A stretch of DNA of 64,000 nucleotides. Origin: an uncultured Bacteroidales bacterium. Its GTDB lineage: Bacteria > Bacteroidota > Bacteroidia > Bacteroidales > F082. The notes below the pieces were generated by a model. That model made no database searches. It was not told the DNA's origin and saw only the letters and a list, made by a program, of their open reading frames with translations. A program made the position numbers and the translations under genes. The first letter of the stretch is position 1, and every line of letters begins with the position of its first letter. Shown piece by piece: positions 51,661 to 61,402 of the stretch. The stretch covers positions 124,001 to 188,000 of the forward strand of contig CAJOHD010000001.1 of NCBI GenBank assembly GCA_905234275.1, read 5' to 3'.

Positions 51661-54600
51661 CTCACAACGATCTTCTGAGTTTTGACATCGCTGCCAATTA
51701 ATCTGAAGATGTACACAGCATTGGAGAACTGCTCGGCGCTGATTCTCTTGTTGCCGTTGACGTTGTAGCTTGCCACATAGCGTCCCATGACGTCGTAAAC
51801 CTGGAGTTCGCCTTCGCCGTTGACGATAAGCTCGTCGCCGTTCTGATAGATGAACTCGTCGCTTTCAGTGTCTGTGCCATTAGCACTGAACACAATACGG
51901 AAGCGGTTTTCGTCGTCTCTTGGTGATCCGATGAATGTGTATTCATGGTCAATGAGGAGGTCGATATTCTCACCAGTGAAGTTATCGATGAGGTGCAGAT
52001 AGTTGAAGCTCATGTTTTCTGGTTTGACGCTGATAGTGTAGTACTTTGTTGTCTCAGCTTTGAAGTTGAGAGGCATGACTCCTTCTGCCGCATCTCTGTA
52101 AGTAACTGCATAGTCATTGTCTGCGTTTGGAATGTAAAGCTTGGTGTGGTTAGTGTTAATTTGGTATTTCTCCAAACCGTTGCCTTCGCCAAAACGAACA
52201 CGTGCAATATCAACCACCTCATTGTTTGATACCAATGTAACGTTAAGTGATGAATTTGAAGCTTTTGCCCCCATCGGTTCAGTCGCAACTAATGCTAATT
52301 GGCTGGCTGCTGTAGCCTCAACAAATACGCCTTGGTTAGGTAATAAGTATGGATTGGTATTAGCCACAACCTCCGTTCCTGCAGCATTCATTACATAGAA
52401 ATCTGTAATGTCTGTCCAACCAGGATAATAAATAAGATAAGCTTTTCTGGCATACACGTTACCTAACAAGGTGAACTTGCCCAATGGCTTTGTACCGTCA
52501 AATGCAAGATATGCCGATGCATTACCACCTGCATAATAATAATCTGGATTTAACAATTCCCCAGTAAATCTTAATGTCACATCGGTCTTGTGTGCATACA
52601 AATAACCCCAACCAGTAGTCATGTCAAATGTATTTGCAAAGTCATCTTTCTTGTAGTTTTTCCATTCGGCATCGGCGTCTGTTCCATCGAATCTATAATA
52701 GTCATAATCTGCGGTTAAGAGGTTTTCCACATCTGCTGAAGCCATGTAACCAAGTGCAGAAATCAAATACCACTTGTCTTTGCCAGTACCATAACCTTCA
52801 ATAAATTTTTCTACAGTAGCTGTAACTGTACCGCTTGTATACTCAAATTCTCCGCCATCTCTAATGGTGATAGTTGAAGTACCTTGTACTGTGACATTAT
52901 TGGCTTTTGCTATATAATCACTTGGGATAACAACATTTGCTTTAATAACAACATTTGTTGATGCTGTTGGAGCGCCCGAAGGAGTCCAATTGGCATCTTC
53001 ATTCCAGTTACCTGCAGTAGTGAACCACTTTTCATCATCACCCTTTGTTGTAAATGATGCCAAAGTTGTCCAATCACTTTCTGGACCACCGCAAATACCT
53101 TTTACTTGATAGTCGTACATGGTGCTCGTAGTGAGACCTGTAAGTTCGATTGAAGTTTCTGTTGTGCTGCGATCAACCCATTCACCGGCAGGAATTACAG
53201 TTGTTCCTCCGATAAGCACGTCGTCTATCCATAGATAATCCTCGGCAGATGCTTCATGATGGAAGGCAATATAGCCTGTCTCACCGGCATATGCACTCAA
53301 ATCTATTGTTTCTTGAGTCCAAGAGCTAGGGTTGGTTGTGTAGGTCTTAACCACTGAGAAACTTGTTGTTTCTTTGTCAGTTGTAGACACACAGATATGA
53401 TATGTCTCAGGCCAACTTGCATCACCTTGTACCCAATATGACATGGTGCTTGGTATAGTTAATTGAGGCGAAATCATCCAGTTGTCTGCATCTAAATCGG
53501 CACCACCTTCATAACTGCGAGCCATAGCTACATAATTGCCACTATGAGCGGAATATGCACCAAAACTGCTTGGTTTAGTCTTTGTCCAGCCACTACCTTC
53601 ACCAAGGGTGTAAAGTGTCCAATTGCCGAGGCCATCCTCAAAGTCGTCTGAGAAAGAACCAGGAGATGGTACTGTTGTTTCAGATGTTCTGTAGTGTACT
53701 GCATAACTATCATTTGTGCCAGTCCAACTTATAGTTGCAGTATTCCATAGAGGTTCTACGGTTACACCTGTAGGTTTCAAACAAGAAGGAGCTTCGCCTT
53801 TGAGGATACGAATTTGATTCTTTACAGATAACTTTGAGCCTGTGTATCCACCAGGATTGGTTGGGTCGTAGTTTGTATCATCGCTATAGACATAAATAGC
53901 TTGGTCTGTAGCATTGAAAACGCGGAAACTGGCAGGGTGATCATCGTAAGAGCCCGTGTTGTCATCAATAATGATTGCAACATTATGATTGCCATCATAG
54001 TTGAAGCCTGCGTCTAAAGTAATGGTTGTCCATGCGCCATTCGTGTAATCCACTTCACCACTAAATACCATATCACCGGCTGTTACTGTAATCCAATCCG
54101 AGCCACTGCTGAATGAATTCTTATCTGTATTAACCATATAAATATCCATGTTGCGTGTGGTTGCATATTCTGTACAGTAGAAGTCTATACTCTCAATATA
54201 ACCGGCTGTGCCAAGTTCGGCTGCTTTATAAATCTGTTGGGTTAAAGCTTGTTTATAATATGTGTATGAAGGCAAATAAGAGTTTGTTGCATCGCCTGAA
54301 CCAATAACTGTTTTAGGTGTAGGTTGGAAAGAACATGTTGTGCTCCAGACGCTTTCATCACCTCCACCGCAGTCGGCTTTAACACGGGCATAGTATTTTG
54401 TTTCGGCTGTGAGGCCTGTGAGGTTCTTGGTTGGTGTACCGCTCACGTTCACCGAAGTGGCTCCTGTGAAGTCGCTTGTTGTGCCGTATTCAAGTACCCA
54501 GTCTGTCTCTTCACCGCCTTTTGTCCAGCTTAATGTTGCAATGGTACCATCGCCAGGTGTTAGAGTGGCTGCTAAACCAGTAGGCTTGACGCAAGATGCA

Positions 54601-55133
54601 CCTTGCACAATCTGAACATAGTCAATACCGACACCATATCCAAATTTATCTGTCATCTCAAAAGCAATCTGGTATGTACTACTAATGTTTGGCAGGGCAA
54701 TGTTTTCTTCTGTTGTCCATGATGCCACAGCGCCAGTGTACGTTTGTCCATCGAGCAGTGTCCAGGCACCGGATGAAGAAGTGCGATAATAAACTCTCAA
54801 TTGGTCAATATCACCGCTCCATGAACGCTGAACATGCATAAAACTCAATTCAGCAGAAGTTGCTGATGATAGGTCTATTTCTGGTGTGATCAGTTTAGTA
54901 ACACTGTTAGAAGTACTGTGAGTAATTTTAGCATTATATGAACCATGACCAGCACCTGTGCCAGAGCTATAGTCACCTGTTCCGACGCTCCATGAACCTG
55001 GTCCGTCTGTGGTCCAGCCAGTTGGCATAGATCCATCTTCGAAGTCTTCGCTAAACAGCGTTCCTTGTGCTTTCGCTGCCCACGGCGCTAATAGTGCCAT
55101 CAGCAGGATTAGAAGTAAATGTTTTTTCTTCAT
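51657..55133 (-). CDS. Large T9SS-exported surface protein (CAJ / fibronectin III domains)
   Basis: 1158 residues. Signal peptide to about residue 23 (LLAPWAAKAQG). Domains as read by eye: choice-of-anchor-J/MAM-like sandwich (about 25-180, FSEDFEDGSMPTGWTTDGPG); FnIII (about 183-275); a jelly-roll-like part (about 280-450); a second FnIII whose strands (ATISWTGTNDSYAVHYRTSE) are interrupted by another CAJ domain (about 495-645, DDFEDGLGNWTLYTLGEGSG) and resume at STTETSIELTGLTTSTMYDY; a beta-rich part with WNEDANWTPSGAPTAST; then a type A T9SS domain (about 1085-1158, LQVYDVMGRYVASYNV, AVYIFRL, KIVVR). Adhesin-like role is likely. A structured leader RNA lies upstream. Confidence 0.85.
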   Translation of the reverse strand: MKKKHLLLILLMALLAPWAAKAQGTLFSEDFEDGSMPTGWTTDGPGSWSVGTGDYSSGTGAGHGSYNAKITHSTSNSVTKLITPEIDLSSATSAELSFMHVQRSWSGDIDQLRVYYRTSSSGAWTLLDGQTYTGAVASWTTEENIALPNISSTYQIAFEMTDKFGYGVGIDYVQIVQGASCVKPTGLAATLTPGDGTIATLSWTKGGEETDWVLEYGTTSDFTGATSVNVSGTPTKNLTGLTAETKYYARVKADCGGGDESVWSTTCSFQPTPKTVIGSGDATNSYLPSYTYYKQALTQQIYKAAELGTAGYIESIDFYCTEYATTRNMDIYMVNTDKNSFSSGSDWITVTAGDMVFSGEVDYTNGAWTTITLDAGFNYDGNHNVAIIIDDNTGSYDDHPASFRVFNATDQAIYVYSDDTNYDPTNPGGYTGSKLSVKNQIRILKGEAPSCLKPTGVTVEPLWNTATISWTGTNDSYAVHYRTSETTVPSPGSFSDDFEDGLGNWTLYTLGEGSGWTKTKPSSFGAYSAHSGNYVAMARSYEGGADLDADNWMISPQLTIPSTMSYWVQGDASWPETYHICVSTTDKETTSFSVVKTYTTNPSSWTQETIDLSAYAGETGYIAFHHEASAEDYLWIDDVLIGGTTVIPAGEWVDRSTTETSIELTGLTTSTMYDYQVKGICGGPESDWTTLASFTTKGDDEKWFTTAGNWNEDANWTPSGAPTASTNVVIKANVVIPSDYIAKANNVTVQGTSTITIRDGGEFEYTSGTVTATVEKFIEGYGTGKDKWYLISALGYMASADVENLLTADYDYYRFDGTDADAEWKNYKKDDFANTFDMTTGWGYLYAHKTDVTLRFTGELLNPDYYYAGGNASAYLAFDGTKPLGKFTLLGNVYARKAYLIYYPGWTDITDFYVMNAAGTEVVANTNPYLLPNQGVFVEATAASQLALVATEPMGAKASNSSLNVTLVSNNEVVDIARVRFGEGNGLEKYQINTNHTKLYIPNADNDYAVTYRDAAEGVMPLNFKAETTKYYTISVKPENMSFNYLHLIDNFTGENIDLLIDHEYTFIGSPRDDENRFRIVFSANGTDTESDEFIYQNGDELIVNGEGELQVYDVMGRYVASYNVNGNKRISAEQFSNAVYIFRLIGSDVKTQKIVVR

Positions 55134-55227
55134 ATTTTTTTAATTTAGTTAATAATTATTTAGTAATTGAGTTAAATTTTTTTCAGTTTAATAGCTTAAT
55201 AGTTTAATAGAAATTTAGTGGAAACAA

Positions 55228-55390
55228 AAAACGCCAAAGAGGGTGGGAGGCCTTCTATGGCGATGTGGGATTAGAATATAAAAGCTCTATTGTGCCAGTA
55301 AAGACAGAGGTTGCAGGAGATGAGACCTCCTACAGCGACTTGGGTTTTATATTGCTTCTGGCGATGCATTTTTTGCTCATATATAACAGA
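55228..55390 (-). ncRNA. Candidate structured leader RNA or small RNA with own promoter and terminator
   Basis: Minus-strand transcript starting just after a TATATTTG box (55395-55402). Elements: AATATAAAA (55345-55353 complement) pairs perfectly with TTTTATATT (55275-55283); inside it GTAGGAG/CTCCTGC forms a 7-bp hairpin (55313-55333). Near the 3' end CGCCATAGAAGG and CCCTCTTTGGCG pair at 10 of 12 positions and are followed by TTTTTT, an intrinsic terminator. A second copy of ATCGCCA near the 5' end could compete for the terminator arm. The RNA could be independent, or an attenuating leader of the T9SS gene 95 nt further on. A 33-codon ORF begins at ATGCATCGC inside it. I cannot match it to a known RNA class. 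Confidence 0.5.
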
Positions 55391-55394
55391 GTTG

Positions 55395-55402
55395 CAAATA
55401 TA
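55395..55402 (-). promoter_or_regulatory. Promoter box for the leader RNA and T9SS surface protein
   Basis: TATATTTG on the minus strand. The coding start is 260 nt downstream, by far the longest leader in the window. The rest of the 55134-55227 gap contains only AT-rich words of the AGCTTAATAG type and the region 55403-55476 a GTTTACGG word. Confidence 0.55.
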
Positions 55403-55476
55403 GGGAATTTAGTAATAGGATTTACATTTTTTTTACAAAAAAATGGTTTACGGTTTACTGTTTACCGTTTAGAGAT

Positions 55477-55515
55477 AAAAAGCGGGTTCCATCGAGGATG
55501 GAACCCGCTTTTTTT
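55477..55515 (-). terminator. Intrinsic terminator after the DUF4160-DUF2442 pair
   Basis: AAAGCGGGTTCCATC and its complement form a 15-bp stem with a tiny loop, with T-runs on both strands. It lies 25 nt after the DUF2442 stop on the minus strand. Confidence 0.85.
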
Positions 55516-55539
55516 AACAATACCCTAAGGCTCGATTTT

Positions 55540-55782
55540 TTATGATAATTTCATCAAATCAACGATGGAATAAATTCGTGTCAGGTGCTCGAAAGTGAAA
55601 TATTGGTCATCGAGAACCATCCATTCTTCACGCTGTTTGATAGAAAGATTCTTTATGTCAGGGAAAAATGACACAGGAACAATAATTATTCTGCCGTCGG
55701 TTAAAGTTGCAACGATTTTACCTCTTTTGGCAGTAAAATTCATGTCTTTAATACCGACTTTTACATCTTTCATTTTACACAT
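55540..55782 (-). CDS. DUF2442 family protein
   Basis: 80 residues. The core GKIVATLTDGRIIIVPVSFFPDIKNLSIKQREEW is the DUF2442 signature (DGR, PxxxFPxL). It is 12 nt downstream of the DUF4160 gene; TAGGAG between them gives a plausible ribosome site. These two families are frequently adjacent, and the pair is sometimes compared to toxin-antitoxin modules, but no activity is established. Confidence 0.85.
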   Translation of the reverse strand: MCKMKDVKVGIKDMNFTAKRGKIVATLTDGRIIIVPVSFFPDIKNLSIKQREEWMVLDDQYFTFEHLTRIYSIVDLMKLS

Positions 55783-55794
55783 AGTTCCGATCTC

Positions 55795-56091
55795 CTATTT
55801 TTCTATATTTTTCATTTCTGTTTTTTCACCCTTGAATGTCTTAGATATTTGTTCGTTGATAAACTCCCAGTTCCTATCAATGGCATCCATAATCATTTTG
55901 TTGTCTTTGGCAGATAGAATAGATTCGGCGATTTCAATACATTTTACCCCGTCTGATTCTATCCAAATTTTAGCCACGGATTGCAAATGCCGTGCGCCTT
56001 TTTTGAACACGTGAACGTGCCTTCTGTTATCTTTGATATCTGCTGATATCGATACGAGAATAAACATTCTCAAGAACGCTAATTGTCCCAT
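55795..56091 (-). CDS. DUF4160 family protein
   Basis: 98 residues. N-terminal MGQLAFLRMFILVSISADIK, then the family signature DNRRHVHVFKKGARHLQS and a helical C-terminus (DRNWEFINEQISKTF). First gene of the pair with DUF2442; promoter box TATCTTTG at 56174-56181. Confidence 0.85.
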   Translation of the reverse strand: MGQLAFLRMFILVSISADIKDNRRHVHVFKKGARHLQSVAKIWIESDGVKCIEIAESILSAKDNKMIMDAIDRNWEFINEQISKTFKGEKTEMKNIEK

Positions 56092-56173
56092 AAATCTCAG
56101 TTTTAAAATTCCAAATGAAAACTATTTATTTGGGCATTTCATAAACTTGAGATTCAATTAGATTTTGACATCG

Positions 56174-56181
56174 CAAAGATA
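56174..56181 (-). promoter_or_regulatory. Promoter box of the DUF4160-DUF2442 pair
   Basis: TATCTTTG on the minus strand, about 83 nt before the DUF4160 ATG. Confidence 0.5.
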
Positions 56182-56250
56182 ATGAAAATTTGTTGAATTT
56201 TGATATTATTTTTTTTAATTTTTTTCCTTGCAGTTTTCATAATTCCTTTA

Positions 56251-56258
56251 TAATTTTG
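56251..56258 (+). promoter_or_regulatory. Promoter box of the rel gene
   Basis: TAATTTTG, 33 nt before the ATG at 56292. Confidence 0.55.
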
Positions 56259-56291
56259 CACTTTTGAACGAGCATTTAAAAACTTAGGATT

Positions 56292-58511
56292 ATGATGACG
56301 CTACCGGATACGTATTCGCAAGACGAGAAGGCTGAACTGGAAAGGCAGTTTCAGAATCTTTTAACGTGTTGGAAATCAAGGAAAAACGAGCAGGACGTGG
56401 AGTCGGTGACGGAGGGTTTTCTTCTTGCCGCCAACGCTCATAAAAACCAGCGTCGCCGTTCGGGCGAGCCGTATATGTATCACCCTCTCGCTGTGGCAAC
56501 GATAATCGCCGGCGAGATGGGCATGGGCCGTACATCAATCATCGCGGCACTGCTGCACGACGTGGTGGAAGACACCGAGTATACCTTAGATTATATCAAG
56601 GAACATTTTGGCGACCAGGTGGCGCAGATCGTCGACGGAGTGACCAAGCTCACCAACGAGGACTTCGAGGAAGGCGCCAAAAGCCTGCAGGCCGAGACGT
56701 TCCGCAAGGTCATCATGAGCATGTCGTACGACATCCGTGTCATCCTCGTGAAGCTCGCCGACCGTCTGCATAACATGCGAACCCTCGGCTCGATGCCGCA
56801 TCATAAACAACTGAAAATCGCCTCGGAGACAACGCAGATTTACGCCCCGGTGGCTTATCGACTGGGTCTTTATAAGGTGAAGCTGGAGCTCGACGACCTC
56901 TGCCTGAAATATATCAACCCGCAGGTGTTTGAGTCGGTGCAGAAACAGCTTTGCGAGATTAGAGATAAGAAACTCAAGGAGTTGGAGGAGTTTTTGGCTC
57001 CCGTCAAGGCTGAGCTGGAACAGCGCGACATCAAGGTGCGCACCATGGCAATTGAGCGTAACGTGAGCTCGGTGTGGGAGCGTATGGTGAAGTTCGGCAT
57101 GTCGCTCGAAGAGGTGTACGACGTCTATGTGGCACGTATCATCATTGACTGCCAAAACGTTGAGGATGAGAAGATTCAGTGCTGGGAGACCTTCGCCGTG
57201 TTTACGAAATATTACTATCCGGACAACAAGAAGATGCGCGACTGGGTGTCGTTCCCGAAGACCAACGGCTACTCGTCGATACATGCCGTGTTTATGGACA
57301 AAAACGGCAACTGGGTGGAGACGCAGATACGCACCGAGCGCATGGACGAGACGGCAGAGAACGGATTCGCCGCATATTGGAAATACCGCGACAAGAACTC
57401 CACCGCCGAGTCGGGCTTGGACCTTTGGATGAAGGTGGTGCGCAACCTGGTGCAGCAAGCCGACGAGAACCACGCGTCAGCCATAGAGTTTATTGATAAT
57501 TTCAAACTCGATTTGTTTAACGACGAAATATTCGTCTTTACGCCGAAAGGCGACAAGATAACATTGCCGAAAGGCTCGACGGTGCTCGACTTTGCGTATA
57601 ACATCCACACCGACCTCGGAAACCACTGCGTGGGCGCTAACATCAACAAGAAGCTGTCGCCGATTCAGACGGAGCTGAAGATGGGCGACCAGGTGGAGGT
57701 GATTACCTCGGAACACCAGGAGCCGCAGGAGAAATGGTTCGACTACCTCGCCACGTCGGGCGCGAAGACCCGACTCAAAAACGGCATCAAAGATTTCCGT
57801 AAGGCGTATAAAGACAAGGGAAAAGATATGCTGCGCGAGTATTTCGACAACACCGGCATCGACTTCAGCAAACAAAACCGTAACATCCTTGCCGAGAAGT
57901 TTAACCTCGCCAACCGCAACGATCTTTATTATTACGTGGCGACGAATAAAATCGGGCAGCAGGATGTTGAGACGATACTCAAGAAAAAAGACGCCAGCCT
58001 GTCGGATTATCTCGTGAAATATCTGACCCTCGGTTTTGTCAGACCTTCGCAGAAGAAAAACGAAGAGAAGCCTGACGAAAACGGAGTCGCTGGCTATGTC
58101 ATCGCGACATGTTGCAAGCCTATCCCGGGCGACGACGTGGTGGCGATTCAGCTGCCTGGCGAGCCGATACAGATACACCATCCCGACTGTCCGGAAGCTC
58201 AAAAATTGATGTCGCGTTACGGCGAAAGCATAGTGAAGGCCCACCTGCAGTTTGGCGATGATTTCGCGTTTTTGGCAACCATCAAAGTGTTGGCTGTCAA
58301 CAAGATGGGCTTCGGCGCTAAGCTGTTCGACACCATCACCAACCAAGAGAAGCTCGACATGCAGGCGATGGAGATGAGGATAGAAGGAGGCATGGTGGTG
58401 GCGACGGTGTCAGTGTATGTCAACAACCTCAAAACCCTTGAGAATCTTGTAAATAAGATAAAGAAGCTCGAATTGGTGAAAAAAGTTGAGAGAATAGGAA
58501 AAAGGAGCTGA
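56292..58511 (+). CDS. RelA/SpoT family (p)ppGpp hydrolase/synthetase
   Basis: 739 residues with the long-Rel layout: HD hydrolase (about 45-200), synthetase (about 235-370), TGS (about 405-465), helical/zinc-finger region and C-terminal ACT (about 655-739). The hydrolase site is intact: RRRSGEPYMYHP, LLHDVVEDT (about 89-97) and KLADRLHNMRTL. In the synthetase, FPKTNGYSSIH and ETQIRTERMDETAE are kept, but the RxKxxxSI motif that holds ATP reads IERNVSSVWERM, losing the first Arg and swapping the Lys residues for Arg. Hydrolase activity is therefore surer than synthesis. A zinc-site remnant ATCCKPIPGDDVV is present. Confidence 0.92.
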   Translation: MMTLPDTYSQDEKAELERQFQNLLTCWKSRKNEQDVESVTEGFLLAANAHKNQRRRSGEPYMYHPLAVATIIAGEMGMGRTSIIAALLHDVVEDTEYTLDYIKEHFGDQVAQIVDGVTKLTNEDFEEGAKSLQAETFRKVIMSMSYDIRVILVKLADRLHNMRTLGSMPHHKQLKIASETTQIYAPVAYRLGLYKVKLELDDLCLKYINPQVFESVQKQLCEIRDKKLKELEEFLAPVKAELEQRDIKVRTMAIERNVSSVWERMVKFGMSLEEVYDVYVARIIIDCQNVEDEKIQCWETFAVFTKYYYPDNKKMRDWVSFPKTNGYSSIHAVFMDKNGNWVETQIRTERMDETAENGFAAYWKYRDKNSTAESGLDLWMKVVRNLVQQADENHASAIEFIDNFKLDLFNDEIFVFTPKGDKITLPKGSTVLDFAYNIHTDLGNHCVGANINKKLSPIQTELKMGDQVEVITSEHQEPQEKWFDYLATSGAKTRLKNGIKDFRKAYKDKGKDMLREYFDNTGIDFSKQNRNILAEKFNLANRNDLYYYVATNKIGQQDVETILKKKDASLSDYLVKYLTLGFVRPSQKKNEEKPDENGVAGYVIATCCKPIPGDDVVAIQLPGEPIQIHHPDCPEAQKLMSRYGESIVKAHLQFGDDFAFLATIKVLAVNKMGFGAKLFDTITNQEKLDMQAMEMRIEGGMVVATVSVYVNNLKTLENLVNKIKKLELVKKVERIGKRS

Positions 58512-58521
58512 AAAATTTTGT

Positions 58522-58529
58522 AATTTTGT
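58522..58529 (+). promoter_or_regulatory. Possible promoter box of purA
   Basis: TAATTTTG just after the rel stop codon. If used, the purA leader contains the repeat copy at 58536-58614. Confidence 0.45.
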
Positions 58530-58535
58530 AACCCG

Positions 58536-58614
58536 TCATTTCGACTGAAACGGAACGAAGTGGAATGGAGACCTGAGCGAAGCGAAAGCATTCGCCATGG
58601 CGAATAAATCTCCG
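58536..58614. repeat. Dispersed repeat family 1, composite copy
   Basis: Starts GTCATTTCGACTG, then GTGGAATGGAGACC, then GAGCGAAGCGAAAGCATTCG and ...GCGAATAAATCTCC. The second part is the inverted counterpart of the inner block of the copy at 41717-41858. Confidence 0.82.
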
Positions 58615-58632
58615 TTAATTAAAGAATATTAA

Positions 58633-59922
<1,290 letters not shown>

Positions 59923-59929
59923 CCATTAG

Positions 59930-60066
59930 TCTCTCGCAGATATCGCAGAAAACGCAGAAATACTTCCACAGTCCAGTCTGCGAGATCTGCAGCTCGCGAC
60001 GCGAGCAATCCCGCAGAGTAAGAACAGGAAAAAATCAGTGTAATCAGCGAAATCTGCGAGAGATAA
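59930..60066. repeat. Imperfect inverted repeat, family 3
   Basis: TCTCTCGCAGATATCGCAGA at the left and an inverted ATCAGCGAAATCTGCGAGAG at the right, about 90 nt apart. It contains two further GCGAG-rich words (CTGCGAGATCTGCAGCTCGC). It fills the purA/ATP-grasp gap and is unrelated to families 1 and 2. Confidence 0.65.
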
Positions 60067-60078
60067 TTAATAATAATC

Positions 60079-61230
60079 ATGATAATTTTAGAAAAACCAT
60101 ACGTTTCGGCTCCTTTGGTAGAATACCTGGAGAAGAGTCAGATTGCAGTTTTAAGAAATGAGATGTCGGAGCTTCTGGCAAAGCAAGGCCATAAGCTGAA
60201 TCTCGTGAACGATAAGGAGTTTGTTGAGCAATATCAGCAAAGCGGTAAGCTTTATGCCGTGTCGGAGAACGCTCTTGTTTGGCTGTATCCACATCTCGCG
60301 GGCTCGGAGCTCATTGAAAAGGTGAAGATTGTCAAAGACAAGGCTGAGTTCCGTAAGATTTGCGCCAAGATTTTCCCTGATTTCTATTATAAAGAAGTGG
60401 AAATGAATGACTTACGTTCGCTGAATCCTGATGAGCTGCCGTTGCCATTGGTGATAAAACCGGCAGTCGGATTCCTCAGCGTGGGCGTGTACATCGTGCG
60501 CAGTAAGGACGAGTGGAATGCCGCTTTGGACGACATCGACAAGAACTTCGCCAAGCAGTGCGCCGTGTTCCCTGAGACGGTGGTGAAGAGCGGCAAATTC
60601 GTGCTTGAAGACTTCATCCAAGGCGAGGAATATGCTGTCGACGCTTATTACGATAAAGACGGTAAGCCAAACATTATCAATATCTTCCATCATATCTTCA
60701 AGTCGGAGACCGACGTCAGCGACCGTCTCTATTGCATGAGCAAGGAGATTTTTGAGAAGAACTACGGTCCGTTTAATCAGTTCCTTATTGATTTGAACGG
60801 TGTGTTGAATCTCCGCAACTTCCCGATGCACGTTGAGTTCCGTGTCGACAAAAACTCAGGCAAGGCCATCCCGATCGAGGTCAACCCGTTACGTTTTGCT
60901 GGCATGTGCTTGAACGATTTGACACGTCATACCTGTGGTTTGCTGCCAGTGCAATGCTATTTCGAAGGCATTCATCCGGATTACGCCACAATGTGGAACG
61001 GCATCGAAGATGATGTGTTCAGCTTTGTTGTTTTGGATAAGCCATATGAAACGACAAAACCTATTGATTTTGAGAAGATTAAGAGGCATTTCCATGGCGT
61101 TGTCGAGACTCGTGACATCATGAATCCGGCCATGAGCGTGTGGGGATTTTTGTTTGTGAAGACCGACAAAGCGCATCGCAAGGAACTGAATGAAATATTG
61201 AATTCTGATTTGACAGAGTTTATTGTGTAG
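60079..61230 (+). CDS. ATP-grasp domain protein of unknown substrate
   Basis: 383 residues. An N-terminal pre-ATP-grasp part (about 1-95) is followed by the ATP-grasp fold: PLPLVIKPAVGFLSVGVYIV (the ATP-binding Lys), KFVLEDFIQGEEYAVDAYYD (nucleotide-binding Glu residues) and, at the metal site, HVEFRVDKNSGKAIPIEVNPL (Glu and Asn magnesium ligands). The enzyme class ligates a carboxylate to an amine or thiol. Substrates cannot be inferred; there is no pathway partner next to it. It is last before an intrinsic terminator; the stop codon TAG runs into a repeat arm. Confidence 0.82.
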   Translation: MIILEKPYVSAPLVEYLEKSQIAVLRNEMSELLAKQGHKLNLVNDKEFVEQYQQSGKLYAVSENALVWLYPHLAGSELIEKVKIVKDKAEFRKICAKIFPDFYYKEVEMNDLRSLNPDELPLPLVIKPAVGFLSVGVYIVRSKDEWNAALDDIDKNFAKQCAVFPETVVKSGKFVLEDFIQGEEYAVDAYYDKDGKPNIINIFHHIFKSETDVSDRLYCMSKEIFEKNYGPFNQFLIDLNGVLNLRNFPMHVEFRVDKNSGKAIPIEVNPLRFAGMCLNDLTRHTCGLLPVQCYFEGIHPDYATMWNGIEDDVFSFVVLDKPYETTKPIDFEKIKRHFHGVVETRDIMNPAMSVWGFLFVKTDKAHRKELNEILNSDLTEFIV

Positions 61231-61255
61231 ATTCCTCGCTTCGCTCGGAATGACA
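61230..61255. repeat. Dispersed repeat family 1b, single arm
   Basis: GATTCCTCGCTTCGCTCGGA and AATGACA, practically identical to 9236-9261. Its first base is the last base of the preceding stop codon. Confidence 0.82.
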
Positions 61256-61277
61256 AATCTTTAGGAAGATAAACTAG

Positions 61278-61316
61278 AAGGTGAGGTTGCGGCATTGCCG
61301 CAACCTCACCTTTTTA
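61278..61316 (+). terminator. Intrinsic terminator after the ATP-grasp gene
   Basis: AAGGTGAGGTTGCGGC and its complement form a stem of about 16 bp with a 4-nt loop, followed by TTTTT. Confidence 0.88.
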
Positions 61317-61331
61317 ATAAAATATGTTGTT

Positions 61332-61365
61332 TGTCATTCCGAACCCCGTAGGGGTGAGGAACCTC
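61332..61365. repeat. Dispersed repeat family 1b, variant arm
   Basis: GTCATTCCGAACCCCGTAGG and GGTGAGGAACCTC; the inner CCCCGTAGGGG is a small palindrome. Confidence 0.72.
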
Positions 61366-61381
61366 ATAAATAAATTTTTAT

Positions 61382-61389
61382 TATTTTTG
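61382..61389 (+). promoter_or_regulatory. Promoter box of the transglutaminase-like gene
   Basis: TATTTTTG, 13 nt before the ATG at 61403. Confidence 0.6.
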
Positions 61390-61402
61390 CAAAAAATATC
61401 GT

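Noticed and set aside
55403..55476. Short plus-strand ORF in the gap (55265-55528)
   Set aside because: It reads across the structured RNA and terminator in antisense and has no motifs or promoter.
56586..58346. Two antisense frames of 289 and 295 codons
   Set aside because: Antisense to the rel gene, rich in His/Leu/Val as typical mirror frames, without start context or motifs.
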